Source of the DNA: Capitulum mitella
Lineage: Eukaryota > Arthropoda > Thecostraca > Pollicipedomorpha > Pollicipedidae
Direction: 5' to 3'
DNA: 64,000 bases
Assembly: GCA_030062745.1 (NCBI GenBank)
Contig: CP099841.1
Span: forward strand, 14,340,970-14,404,969
Shown here: in pieces, positions 1 to 11,479 of the stretch
Position numbering within the stretch: the first letter of the stretch is position 1
How the letters are laid out: each line of letters starts with the position of its first letter
Made by a program: the position numbers and the translations under genes
Notes under the pieces: generated by a model
What the model saw: only the letters and a program-made list of their open reading frames with translations
What the model was told of the DNA's origin: nothing
The model's database searches: none

Positions 1-407
1 ACAGGGTTAACGGAGCCTAGTGTGCATAACGAGCATCCAGAGGCAGGTGAGAGGTCAGGCTGTCCCCAGCCATGAACGGGACCAAAGGGCTTAGTTTTTT
101 GTGTAAAATGCAATATTACACCTATGAGGTTTACATGAAAAAGTTTTCAACAGCTTCGAGTTACTCCCATACTTTTGCCCAATGGGGTCAGCCATCACAC
201 AGCTTAGGGAGACGTTCCGGCCTACGTGACCTGACCCGAATTGCCTTGTCCTGTCCTGTCCTGATCTGTGCTGCCCACTCCTGACATGACTTCCTGACCT
301 GGCTGCCTTCCTCTGTCCTGCCCTGCCCCGCCTTGCCCTAGCCTTGCCTAAACTGGCCTAGTCTGACCCGCCCTGACCTGGCCTGACCTGCCTGCCCTGG
401 CCGGCAG
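1..407. other. Intron upstream of the first visible ZP exon
   Basis: No exon is supported here. From about 230 to 400 the sequence is a degenerate, pyrimidine-rich run of CCTG/CCTGACC motifs that leads into the acceptor at 405-407 (CAG). It is read as the intron before the ZP exon at 408, so the 5' part of that gene (signal peptide and ZP-N) lies left of the window. Confidence 0.6.
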
Positions 408-583
408 ACCGTCCGGAGCGCGGGTGTCCGGCGTCGTGGAGGAGTCTCCCGGGCGGTTGGAGTACGAGGTCGGCCTGTACCGGGAGCGGGGCGTCAACAG
501 CGGCTCCTTCACGGTGCCCGTGGACGAGCCGGTCCCCATCGGCACTCGGCTACAGCTGCTCACCAGGATCAATAACCAGTCCG
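408..583 (+). CDS. ZP protein exon (ZP-C, first part)
   Basis: Acceptor CAG at 405-407 and donor GT at 584, leaving one base of a split codon. It encodes PSGARVSGVVEESPG through LQLLTRINNQS. Alternating hydrophobic and acidic positions and the phrase YEVGLYRERG fit the start of a ZP-C subdomain. Confidence 0.82.
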
Positions 584-3549
584 GTACGGCAACTGGACAA
601 CTGCAGAAATTCTAAATGAATGGAATAAGAAGATAACGGGGAGCACTGGGCTCATTTGGAAATAGACGTTTCACAACACAGATGTCAATAAACGCCGAAC
701 TATGTCCACGGTTCTGTACTCTGTGCTGTGTGTGCGGACAGACAGGTCTAACAACACACAAAAACACAAAACATCATAAGGTTCATCGCTGATGTAGGAA
801 AACAATCCCAATTCTAGACTTAACCCTTGAAACGTTGCATGAGACTCTTTTGAGATCAATGCTCGTTTACTCTTGTCTTTGGCCAAAAATGACAAAGCTA
901 AAGGGCCAACCACCAGTTGAGATCTTTTTGTTGTTAATCACAATTTTTTGAAGGCATCTTCCCCCGTGTGGAACGTGACTAGAGTCTGTGTTGCAGCATG
1001 GAAATACGCCGAGCTACTGGAGGTGACGGTCTCAAATAGCCAGGAGGACCCATATTCACCTGGTTACGTGATGCTGGTCCAAGACAGGTAAGCCAGTGTG
1101 GAACATGCCTAGTGCATAGCAGGGATGTAGCCAAAGGGTGAAGGGGTACTGGGACCATGCCCCCCCTCCCCATGAGCCTCGCTGTCCACATTAGATATAC
1201 AGCGATTTCGCAGGAATACGTAATAGTGATCATACGTATGATGCAAAAGCAAAGGTTATGAGTTTTCTTGTGCGTTAAATATGAGGAAAATTACACAAAA
1301 TTGCTGTGAATCTAAATTAAATTAAATCAAAATTCTGATCAATTTCGTCATAGCCTGTGGCATATGACAAGATTTGACATTTGACCTTTCCAGAGTAATC
1401 CTGGCTACGTGCTTCGTGCATAGACGTATTTCATTCAGTGTTCTGGCGAAAATTCGTCTTCCTTGGGTACGACTGAGGGAACTCCTCGATATCGATGATT
1501 TCATTTTATTTTATTTTATTTTACCGACAATGTTTGCTAAAAACTGCGATGGAGTAAAACCAGCTGTGCAGATTAAAACCCTCATCATTTGGGTTTGAAG
1601 ATGACTAGTGGCCTGGAAAGATGCACACTGCACTCTGAGGACCGCAGTTCAGTTGCCCGAAGACTGTGAACTGGACCAACACAGACTGCCTCACGCATAC
1701 CGTACCACCAAAGCACACTCGCCTGGGCCCAGTAACACCAGCCTGTGTCTGCCGCGCTGTTGCAGCTGCCGGAACCCGGACCTGACGTCGATCGTGCTGA
1801 CGCAGCCGTTACAGACGGCCGAGCGGCCGCACGAGGTCCGGCTGACGCTCGAGGCGTTCCTGCTGGGCCGCTCCGAGGGCCAGCAGGACGCCACGCAGCT
1901 CTGGCTGCACACCAAGGTGCAGGCCTGCGCCCAACGCGACGACTGCAAACCGGTGCGTGATCGTCCCACTCGGAGGCTGGGACCGCTGTCCGGGTTATAC
2001 CGGCAGTCCGAGCCCAGGAAGAACGAGCTGTGAACTGTACTGGGAATTCGGGGGTAGACAGAAGGGTCGGACTATGGCGTAGCTATTCTGGGAGTCCAAG
2101 GCCAGGGGAAGGGCTGTGGGGTAGCTGTCCTGGGAGGTCGAGGGCAGGGGAAGGGGTCAGGCTGTGGGGTAGCTTGACATGTGGAAAAAGAGATTAGCTT
2201 GACATGTGGAACGTATGTACTGTGTATGAGTCTATCTCTTACCTCTTGTACCCTTCACGTCTCATGACTCAGGATCAAGAATAGCCCCCGTGGAATCGGC
2301 CATGTTTTGGAGGACGACCCCAGGACACAAATGAATAAATAAATAAATAACTGTCCTGGGAACCCGAGGGCAAGCGGAGGGTTGGAGATATGATGTGTCG
2401 TTTGATTTTTTTGCCGATAACAACCTATGAGTCAGCATCAGACGGTAAGACGCTGCTTCCATTATTGCCAAATGTTGTTCATCCCGTTGGTTCGACCAAG
2501 TAAATCCAGAAGACTGGCATGCAAGCTCGATTTCCTTAACCAACAACCTCATCCGCCAAGCTCATGTTCGATGATGGGTGAACCAGAATTCTACCGAAGG
2601 ACTGTAAAACGAAGGACTGTAAAACGGGCTATGCCTTATTGTTCCTTTTGCGAAGGCTTGTGACCGATTCGGGTGGGTTTGCAGAATTTCTGCCTAGACC
2701 TGTTCCAGCCCTCTGGCCACGGCCGGCGGCGGAGATCTCGACAGCTGCCACCAGGTGGCCAAAAAACGCACAGCAACCTCACCAGCTTCGGCGAAAACAT
2801 CGGCATCAAGGTGGTCATGCCGGAAGGTGAGGTCCGAGTTCTGGGTAGCATGAAACCTCCATAGCTAGTCCAATTAAACATTATTAAACTATCAAGCATG
2901 TTGTTCAATTAGATTACACGGATTTGGTGCATATTAAGGTCAAAAGCCCAATTTAAGAGCCCAAAGCCAAAAGTCTTTAATGTTTCGAATCAGACTGCAA
3001 GTCCTTTTATAACCTTATAACGAAACATACACATTCAACGAACTGGTACTCTGGAAAAGGTAATTTTTGGTTTTGTTTTCTTTAGAAATAACTTGCTTAC
3101 CATTTAAAATAACTAAGTGGGTGACATTTTAACAGGCGCAAGAAAATGAAGACTAATACCCACGAACACAAAGGTAATCTTGTTGTTGGTTAGGACCGTT
3201 AAAGCCCTCGTCCTGCTCCAGTTCTGACGGGCCTCGTTCTCGTCTGCCGGCAGAGTTTTACGTTACGGCCAGCCGGATGCAGACGTCGTGCTCGTCGTTC
3301 GCCGTGCTGATCTCGCTGATGGGCTGCTTTCTGGCCATCTCCTGCGGCCTGCTCTGTTTTCTGGCCGTCCGGCTGCAGCGGGCGCTGGCCTCTCAGAAAC
3401 AGGAGTCGCTCGACGACGTCATATTCCGCCACATGCGCCGCTTTGAGATGGAGCGGGACCGGGTGCGGAAACTGCACCACGAGAATCTGGCGAATCCCGA
3501 CTACAACACGGACACAAGCACTATATCAGCAGTGTCCGGCGAGTACTGA
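408..3549 (+). CDS. ZP (zona pellucida) domain transmembrane protein, 3' five exons
   Basis: Five exons keep phase throughout: 408-583, 997-1087, 1766-1952, 2685-2826, 3254-3549 (stop TGA at 3547). The product is the C-terminal ~297 residues of a ZP-domain protein. ZP-C features are visible: GYVMLVQDSCRNPD, spaced cysteines (QACAQRDDC, NFC), then a basic RRRRSR stretch matching the furin-type site at which ZP proteins are usually released. After a linker comes a hydrophobic segment of about 27 residues starting SFAVLISLMGCFL, then a cytoplasmic tail of about 55 residues with basic and acidic clusters and an NPDY motif (NPxY-type endocytic signal). In arthropods such proteins organise apical extracellular matrix and cuticle; that role is family knowledge. 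The ZP-N half and signal peptide are outside the window. Overlapping AATAAA signals lie about 100 bp after the stop. The ZP call is firm; the paralogue is not resolved. Confidence 0.88.
997..1087 (+). CDS. ZP protein exon (ZP-C, middle)
   Basis: Acceptor TTGCAG at 991-996 and donor GTAAGC at 1088. It encodes AWKYAELLEVTVSNSQED followed by PYSPGYVMLVQD. The split codons on both sides match the neighbouring exons (enters with 2 nt, leaves with 2 nt). Confidence 0.82.
1766..1952 (+). CDS. ZP protein exon (ZP-C cysteine core)
   Basis: Acceptor TTGCAG ending at 1765 and donor GTGCGT at 1953. It encodes SCRNPDLTSIVLTQP through HTKVQACAQRDDCKP. The cysteines and the run WLHTKVQAC are typical of the conserved C-terminal half of ZP domains. 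The exon ends in phase 0. Confidence 0.86.
2685..2826 (+). CDS. ZP protein exon with furin-type site
   Basis: Acceptor TTGCAG ending at 2684 and donor GTGAGG at 2827. It encodes NFCLDLFQPSGHG, then RRRRSRQ and a Ser/Gly/Asn-rich linker with a possible N-glycosylation site (NLTS). The RRRRSR stretch is a good furin-type cleavage candidate. Confidence 0.82.
3254..3549 (+). CDS. ZP protein last exon (membrane span and tail)
   Basis: Acceptor CCGGCAG ending at 3253; stop TGA at 3547-3549. It encodes EFYVTASRMQTSCSS, one hydrophobic span, and a tail ending STISAVSGEY. HENLANPDYN contains an NPxY-type motif. Phase joins the previous exon through a split GAG codon. Confidence 0.88.
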
Positions 3550-3647
3550 TCTCCGACGACTGCAGTACAACTGTTCCGGCCTGGTGGTCACCTGCAAGGC
3601 TGAGATATCCCACAAAGGAAGCAGTTGAGGGTTAGACGGGTGTGAAT

Positions 3648-3657
3648 AATAAATAAA
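3648..3657 (+). promoter_or_regulatory. Overlapping polyadenylation signals of the ZP gene
   Basis: AATAAA occurs at 3648-3653 and 3652-3657, about 100 bp after the ZP stop codon, implying a short 3' UTR. Confidence 0.7.
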
Positions 3658-3659
3658 GC

Positions 3660-5055
3660 TAATAACAATAAATGAAACCAATTTGGACGGTAAAAATATT
3701 TTGGACAGTAAAGTTCATTTGTTTTTTCTTGCATGACCCATTGCGATTACTCGATGTGCGCAAGACGAATGGACCACACGTGGACATGACATCACACTGA
3801 GAACGAAGCTTTCTGATGACGCAAGTGATACGGAAGGTTTCTGTGGTGCGTGACTCCACGGGCAGACGGACTACGTCAGCCGGTGAAAGCATCGGCAGCC
3901 CCCACAGTGAACAATATTGATATGGAGCTAGCCAACACGAAAACCGAAAACCAGTTCCCGGCGAATTCCAGTTCTGCGGAGCAGACAGTGCCGCTGCAAC
4001 CGGGAAACATCCAGTGGACTGGCCCGTCAGATTGTAGAGAGGTGCTTCGAGAGGCAGTGAACTAAACGACGCTGCGAGAGACAGCGAACTAGAGGACGCC
4101 ACAGTGAACCAACAAAGGGCTGCAATGGGCAAAACCTGGAACTCCACCAGTAGTTAGCCAAGACTTCACCGGCGTCCAGACGGTGAAGACCTGCCGGTGA
4201 CCGCATCCACTGACCCCAGAAGACCAGAACACTGCGGCCCCAGAGCGCGCAACCCCGCGGCCGCTGCGCGTGTAGGACGAGAACGGTCGGCTCGTCACGC
4301 TGAGTCGGCCCCGAGACGCGGGCGTGCCGTACGCCGCCGCGTCCCGAGCCCCGTGGCGGCACGCAGGGGCGTCACGCGCCGGCGGCCGTCGTCTGAGGGG
4401 TCGCAGGGCGGACCCCTGGCGCCACGCTCCGGCGCGCGAACGCCAGGGTGGCCGCGACGTGAGCGGCTCTGTTGCGACAGGATCCTGGCAATCCGGACTG
4501 AACGTGCAAAATGTGTGAAATGGGCATTACATTCACTTTCGTACTGCATCCCTCTACAGGTAAACCGGTTTTCGTTCTCTTACAGTTTAGAGAAAATAGT
4601 GTAAGTTAGTGAACTGGCGTTATATTAATCTTTAGGTGAATGACGCGAATTTGTTGTGCACTTGCGCCGCCGCCCAAAGGGCTCTGGTGAACTCAGATCA
4701 TAAGCTTTTTATTGTTATGCATTAAAATGACGATTTCGGAGCTCCATCGTTCTCATACGTTTCCGTTAATTTTTTGCGTAGTGTAATAAAGTGTTACGTT
4801 CAAAGTGTTTTCTTTTTTTTAAATGGAAGACTTTTGTTAATAGCGAGTGCGATGCTGAATGTACCGCGCCGTTTGTTTTTCAGACAGAATGGTTGAGTGC
4901 AGCTAGCGAACACAACCATGCGACCAAAAAAAACCGACGTCATACTCTGGCATGCTTTCTTGCGTGCTTGTCTGCCTGCTTGCCTTTAAGTAACGGATTC
5001 TTTTTAATATGTCCGGCAATCTTGGTATGTTTATAAGTCACAAATTTATCTTCAG
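3660..5055. other. Intergenic, with a CpG-dense segment at 4190-4480
   Basis: No protein is recognised. The segment 4190-4480 is very rich in C+G and CpG and could be a promoter. A CTCTACAG/GTAAAC sequence at about 4552-4565 resembles an exon end, and TTATCTTCAG at 5046-5055 resembles an acceptor, so a small 5' UTR intron leading to the ATG at 5223 is possible. Short open frames here are open only because of base composition. Confidence 0.35.
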
Positions 5056-5222
5056 ATTTGCTCTTCGCCGGACCGGGAGAGAGGGTCGGGTCATAAGGAC
5101 CCACCCCTCCCTCTGTCTGTCACATACCTCCAGATACGTATCTGCGTCCACGTCGTCCGCGACGCATCGTGGACGACCTTCGCGATAGACCATCCGACAA
5201 GTCTGTCGAGGCCTAGACGAAC

Positions 5223-5369
5223 ATGCAGTTCAACTATTGCACGCTTACGAAACCCGGCCAGTTCGACAACATCAACATGGAGCACAAGAAGGCTAACGAC
5301 GTCGAGATCGACAACAACAGCGCGGAAGACGATCCGCTGGCTGCGTTGGCCGTGTCGTTCGTCCAAGCA
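5223..5369 (+). CDS. Candidate first coding exon, product unknown
   Basis: An ATG at 5223 follows an in-frame TAG at 5214 and opens about 48 codons that look genuinely coding: MQFNYCTLTKPGQFDN, then INMEHKKANDVEIDNN and SAEDDPLAALAVSFVQ. Codons strongly favour C or G at the third position (AAC, GAC, AAG, GAG) as in the proven exons nearby, and this bias fades after about 5365. The reading frame itself stays open to 5528. A pyrimidine-rich acceptor ends at 5055, so 5056-5222 would be 5' UTR. I do not recognise the protein, no convincing donor follows, and no later exon was joined to it. It could be the first exon of a gene whose remaining exons lie in the repeat-rich DNA to the right, or a gene fragment. 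The end given is where the codon bias fades. Confidence 0.35.
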
Positions 5370-5703
5370 CCTCATTGTCGATTATTTAAGATGACGGGGA
5401 TGTCCTGCAGCTCCCTGACGCCCAATGAAAGGCAAGGGCCGCAAAACTGTTCTCACGATGCCTGTATCGTGCGGTGGCTTATTACGGTTCGGTCAAACGT
5501 GAAACTGTTTTCCACAATCCGACGTTAATTACCACTGGAATCTTGAAGCTACGTTCAGGTTAAAATACTGGTTATACGTTCCGTAGGACTGCCCTACGTT
5601 CAGGTCTGGTGATGTACGTTAAAATACACAGATTAACCACCAGGAAGTTAAAACCATTGTCTGAGGCGTCGTATGCGACTGTGAAGTGTTTACGAGTGAT
5701 TAA

Positions 5704-6790
5704 CACTATTCCCGGATGGCTAGACGGTATGGCCGACTCCCGGCAGGGGAGCCAATTCAGCCCCGATCTCCCCCCTCCTGAAATCTCGAGAACTACACAT
5801 CCGATTTCATTGCAACAAACGGCAATCATTCTGTCGTGACGTTAACTACATCTTGATAAGAAGTTTTCAAAATTTTGAAAGGGGTGGATACAGGAGGGCA
5901 GAAAAGTCAAAATGGGGGATATTTTTGGACTTGTTATAACTCTGTTGTTTATGGACAGATTTTAGTGGAATTGGCATGAATCGAGAGATCATGAATGTGA
6001 CTTTTGCCATTGGTCCATACATTTGAAATTTCTGAGAAAATTCATAGGTGTTCACAGGGCTTGAAAATAGTGGGATTGTTTTTTTTCAAAAACTGAATTA
6101 ACAAAAAAGTTAAAAAACACTTTTTAGCTTTTACTCCTCATGATATGCTGAAGAGGTACACATCGTTTTACAATGATTGCATAATGTTAGCATAGGCGGT
6201 GCCAGGGACATGAAAAAGGGAAACTGTCATGGTCACGAGTTTTTCAGGTCAGCTTACGATCTTTGACTTTAAATGACCTCCAGTGACCTTAGTGACTCGG
6301 AACGATCTAGTGTGCATTTCATATTGTTTGAAAACGTTTGTAATCATTTTAATTCATTCCGTTTCAAAAATTCTATTTCACGGCAGTTATGATATAGGGT
6401 ACGCGCACTGACATTTTAGGTCATAGCTCCATGACTTGATCTGATGTCAAACTGAAAGATGGTGCACAAGTAAAGGGCGTCATTCTCCGTCATATATATT
6501 CCCAGTTTGGCAGCTGGAAAAAACTGCGCCAAAATTATTTTCATGAAACCAAACTTTAACTTTTGACCTCGGCCTGACCTTTTGAAGTGACCTCAGATCG
6601 ACAAAATTACATTTGTCTGCTTTCCCAAATATTTGCCTATACATCGGAATAAAGTTTTAAGTTCTATCTTAAAACCGCCATTTTTGGCAGACATTTTCCC
6701 TTTACCCTCAACAGGGCCAAAAATGGCCTGAGCTGCCTCCCAAAAATGTTGCCTAGCTCTGGCCCGGAGCAAGTTAGAATTACGAAGTTC
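5704..6790 (+). mobile_element. piggyBac-like non-autonomous element, copy C (right end lost)
   Basis: The left end is TTAA (5700-5703) followed by CACTATTCCCGG, then sub-terminal sequence shared with copies at 48465-49602 (inverted) and 57208-58411. Shared inner landmarks include the GCTAGACGGTATGG box, a TCGAGAACTACACATC box and a stretch near 6720-6770 ending in GTTGCCTAGCTC. Similarity stops near 6790, so the right terminus is missing or replaced. No transposase is present. Confidence 0.7.
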
Positions 6791-7004
6791 TGTTACACTT
6801 TGAAATAATTCACCATCCCAACCAAATTTTCAGTGCCTGTTCACCAATCAATTTTACATGTTTCAACACCAAAATCATTTCCATGCTAGGTCAGGTCATG
6901 GAGATATGACGTCATAAGTGAACGCTTGCACATGTTTTCACCTCCTCGGGTGGGGCGGGGACGTGCTCCGTTTTTTTTCTTTTTTTGGTAATATTCGCGG
7001 ATAT

Positions 7005-8009
7005 AACACACGGATTGCTTGCATTTGCATAGTAATGGTCCCCAACAGGGTATACAACCGTGAAACGTCAACATTAGGGATCGTGCTAGGCCAAATGCGT
7101 GATGAAAACTGGACTGATTTGCATGGTGGGTGATGGAACTGGTTGCTGCTGACCTCCTCTATCGTTCAAGCCAGACAAGCAAATTTATATGCGCCTCTTA
7201 GCAAGGTTTACCAAATGCAACGTGAGGTCATGTAAGGTCACGTCATAAGTAGATCTCAAAACGAAATGAAATACAACATAGTCTGTGGACGATCGTCCAG
7301 TAGCAGCAAAAAGGAATTATTGTTCCTGGTCAGAAAATGAAAATGTCTGTACGTTCTAACCTGGCTTGACCCTGACCACACATAAAGCAGACGACGATTT
7401 GATTATCATGAGATATCATTTCAGTTCTTCACTTGACACAGTCAAGAATCCTGGCGAGTAATTATTGCTTTTTATCAGGAAGATTAATTAAATCTTATCT
7501 GACCCGACCTAGAATGACCTTGGTTGGATGTAAAGCAGGTAATGCAAAACTGATCATCAGAAGGTTTCACTTCAGTCCTTTTCGTCACGTGGATCAAAAC
7601 TGCTGCGAGTAAGTATCGATCTTTGACATGTAAAGTAAGACAGTCACCTGAACTAGACTGTCCTTGGCCCGAAGTTTTTAACATTTGGCATGTTTTTGAT
7701 GCAGAAGATCGGGACCTCTCGACTGATATCCATTTAAAGGCTCTAAGACCAGCAATGCCGATGATATGAACTATGGCACGAATTAGTGCCATTTTTCCCG
7801 ACGTCGTGTCATGCGTTTTACGCGACCTCTAACGTCATCAGTACGTGACCAGGGCTTAGATAGTATTTTCTGAATCGCAAGACTCAGGGATATTGATTGG
7901 TGTTAGACTGGCTCATATCCGACGGTTGTACCCCTAGACAGCATGGGGGTACCCTTTTTGACACCCCAGGTGGTTGCGGGCACAAGAACACGCCAGGCGG
8001 TACCGGGTT
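7005..8009 (+). repeat. Interspersed repeat family 2, copy 1, with a TTAA-flanked right end
   Basis: About 1 kb aligns by eye with 46012-47067 in the same orientation (shared phrases: GTATACAACCGTGAAAC versus GATATACAACTGTGACAC; GCGCCTCTTAGCAAGG in both). Both copies end at the same motif, GGT(A/G)CCGGG followed by TTAA, which resembles a piggyBac-type terminus and target. The left boundary is uncertain. No coding capacity is seen. Confidence 0.6.
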
Positions 8010-8058
8010 AAAGGCTAATTGAATCGGTCCTCATTACGTGCTGCCGCCGAGGTCCTCA

Positions 8059-8501
8059 CTACGGGGCAGGGGTGTCAGTTTGTATTCTTTTGAGAGGGTC
8101 TTGGCCAACCAGTGTTAATTTCTCCCCCCCCCTCCACCCTCCCAATGTTGGTTTGAACCCCCAATATTTTTGTTGGTTTTAAAGGGAAATGAGTAATAAC
8201 AACGGAAAAACGGCCGCAGTAGATAAGAGATAGGCGGAAAGTAAAGAATAAAGGTTAAAGTGGTGTATCTATTCATTTTTCTACGTTCTATATACGAATA
8301 CATATGTATATGTATATGTACATACATATATGGAGATAAATCCATTTTGTGTTTCATAAATAGCAACAAAAATCTTTAAATTTCCTGTTGGTCGAAATAG
8401 TGGGCTAAATCTGTTAAAAAAACACATTTGTAGAGGTAAAGTTATCGCGCCCTCGGCTCGGCCCCCATCCAGTTATAAAAATCGACACCCCTGCTACGGA
8501 G
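8059..8501. mobile_element. hAT-like MITE (427 bp)
   Basis: Terminal inverted repeats CAGGGGTGTC at 8067-8076 and GACACCCCTG at 8484-8493 bound the element. The 8-bp flanks CTACGGGG (8059-8066) and CTACGGAG (8494-8501) match at 7 of 8 positions, the target duplication length of hAT elements. The interior is AT-rich with a TATA/TGTA stretch at 8285-8335 and no transposase, so it is a non-autonomous derivative. Confidence 0.72.
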
Positions 8502-9409
8502 AGCCCACACGTAGGTGTGTGTGTGTGCGCGCGCGCTCGTGCGTGCGTGGGGAAACATTGGAAGGATCGAATGGCTATTGGAGGGCTCAGAAGACCAGCA
8601 GAGGGACTTAACCCTCTCTAAACTTCATGCAAAACGACTCTCATGCTGAATTTGCTTCGCTTTTTCGCTTTATTTAGATTTGTTTGCGTCCAATATACGT
8701 TTGTCTGTTCTGCAGTGTCCAAATTATCAAAAAAGAAATTTACTACTAAAATACACATGCATTCTGGGCCCACAGCCACGAATACCCATCATCCAGATGA
8801 ACGATGGGCATTCGTGACAAGTAAAAAAATGATAGAAGTGGCACTTTGATCTACGAGTCACGAGTGACATGAAGTAAAAAACAACACCAAAGCTTTGCGT
8901 CATGAGCTTCACAGATTGTGACGTTACGAGTCCAGCGTCTGCATTGACATTTGCATAACTACAGATATGACGCGAAGGTTACCAAATAAGTTCACCGAAA
9001 GCACAGTGCTTGGGACAAAAGGGACGACTGACGCCTGACGAAACTCAAGACTGAACTCAAGACACGGACCTTTGAGCCCAGAAGGCTGTGCGTCTTAACC
9101 CACAACAAACAAACAAACAAAGCTTGGGACCAAAGGAAAGCCCTCCAGGTTGGTTACGTGATGTTACTGATACGACACTTGGCACCACGAATCCATTGGA
9201 AATTTGGGCATCAAGCATTATTGTAAGGTTTTGATATATTTTTTTTCTTTTTTGCCTTTGTTTGTCACTATTGGTAGAAGTAACAAACAAATGCCCTAGG
9301 GGAATGCCAATGCTGGGCATTGCATTGATAACATGGATCTGAATTTTCTCAGTGTCTGTGATTACCAGTCCAGATCTTTCATCATTCCCTTCTGACATGG
9401 AGCCGAACC
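8502..9409. other. Unassigned intergenic DNA
   Basis: A (GT)n/(GC)n-like run lies at 8514-8546. A minus-strand frame at 9057-9398 is open for 113 codons and its first half is not obviously low-complexity, but no splice signals, homology or codon bias support it. Confidence 0.4.
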
Positions 9410-10155
9410 CATGGGCTGTATGTTAAAACATCAAAATGTCAATTGGGAAATTTTATTCATGGTCCTCCCTTTTGGCAGCTCATTATGGGAATATATGGAC
9501 TTAATGAAAGCTGAGCACTGGAATAGTGTACATTGTTTGCCTGTTTTCATTCAGAGCACCCCAGTTTCATGCATTTCTGGGAATAAAATAAGAAATAAAA
9601 GCAGAATGGTGTTAAGGTTATTTTGGATGATCTCATGTTTAATATTTATGGCCTCAGTAATACTCACCTCATATTCACAGTCAACCACCAGCATTGAAAA
9701 GATGCATTTCTGTATTGGGGCCTAGGGCTGCATATTTGGTGGCTGAAATGCATAAATTATTTCATGGTAGACTGTGTGTATCATACATATCATGAAATTT
9801 ATTAATATATCTGGGCCATACATCACTGTTTTACCAAGTGTTCAAAAACAGCACGAATGGCATAAAAACCATACAGCAGATGGTTTTAAGGCAAATACTT
9901 TTGATTTGGTTGCTGCATAATATCACTGCAGTATGAAGAAGGTGAAAAGTAACCAAATAACATTGCCACTCCATTTGTCACTGACTGCCATGCCACTTGT
10001 CTGACTTCTGCTGCATTTTTCGCAGTAACAAAGTCAGAAGGAGCCATTCCCAAGGTGAAAGTATTCTGGGCCTAATGATGTCATCAGTATGACTCAACTT
10101 AATGAATAATAAACAAGATAATCTAACCTAAACACTGACCCTGATGTATTCTGAT

Positions 10156-10245
10156 CTAACCAACCTAACCCAACCTAACCTAACCTAACCTAACCTAACC
10201 TAATCTAACCTAACCTTACCTAACCTAACCAAACCTACTTATTCA
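10156..10245 (-). repeat. Interstitial (TTAGG)n telomere-type array
   Basis: About 18 units of CCTAA or one-base variants (CCTAAT, CCTTAC, CCAAA) run for 90 bp. On the minus strand this is TTAGG, the usual arthropod telomere repeat. Decay of some units shows the array is not recent. It may mark a repaired break, a fusion point or an insertion. Confidence 0.8.
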
Positions 10246-11479
10246 CACAACCTAACCTCTGTTGGACAGAGCCAATTCCAATCACACCCTTTATCAGTCT
10301 ACAGCCTCTAGTATCCTACACTGTGCCTTGGGCACTGGGCGCCTCCTTCACAACGGTATGCCCCATGAACATCCATTTATCACACTGCAGCCTCTAGTAT
10401 CACTTACTGATGACTTCATCAAATGTTACACAGTACATAGGGCATCCTTGGAGCCATGACAGTGTAGAAATGATGGCACCCCCATTCTGGTCGAGTTTGC
10501 TTGTGGTGAAATATAACTCCATTGTGGTTGTGTCACTATTTCTTGCTTTCATAGGAAAGGTTACAAGCTCTTCCATATTGTATGGATAGTAAAAGTGTGG
10601 TCTGTGAAAAGGTGAAAAGTGATGTATTGCCTATACCTGTATTAATAAATGTCAGTGATATCTATACTAGTCATATATATAATTAATATGAATAAAATAA
10701 AAAAATAGTATGATAAGTGTCATAAGCCATGTACATAATAAATTGACTGTGATGTTTCAGGTTGTTTTATTTGTTTATTCTTCCTGCTTGCAATCCTGGT
10801 TAGTGTGAGTGATTGTTGTGGTCATGATTGTTCAGACATTCAGTTGGATTATTAGACACAAAGTTCCACCATCTGATGTTTTCTTGGTTCTAGCTTCCTT
10901 GCAGATGTTGATAAATCATCTCATTCATATTCGGGCAGCCACAATGAATTGGGTCACATTAAATTATACAAGATATTTTTGTTATTGTTCAGAAAAGTAA
11001 TTTTTATAATTTTAATACATAGTATATTTATTTTGTGTCCTTAACTTTGTTTCTAGAGTATTATTTCTGATATCATTGTTTTTGCATTCTGAACCCAGCA
11101 GTTGTAAGAAACTGTACCTGAGGGATCAGTTATTCTGAGACATTTCAAATGGCCTAATTGCTTAAACTGCTCACCTGGGGGCTCAAGGACTGCCCCCTTA
11201 GGCTTTCTAAACATAATACAAAAATGAAGAGAGCTAGAAAAGTGAAATTTCAGCAACTGTTGTATCAGTTTTATGCATGTGACAAAGTTCCAAAATCAGG
11301 TCATGTCAGGTCTTAATGACCATTTTGGTTTTAAGCAAGACATGTGAGGAAATTTAAGCATGTGCCAGTAATTGCCAAAAAAGGTATTGATGAATGAAAA
11401 ATGCTGTTCTTATTTCCATCTCATTTTCACCAAAATGTGAATTCTCAATTTTTGGGGAAACTGTTTGTCATGATCCCAG

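Noticed and set aside
9057-9398. 113-codon minus-strand frame with a mixed peptide
   Set aside because: No splice signals, homology or codon bias support it. Kept as unassigned rather than called.
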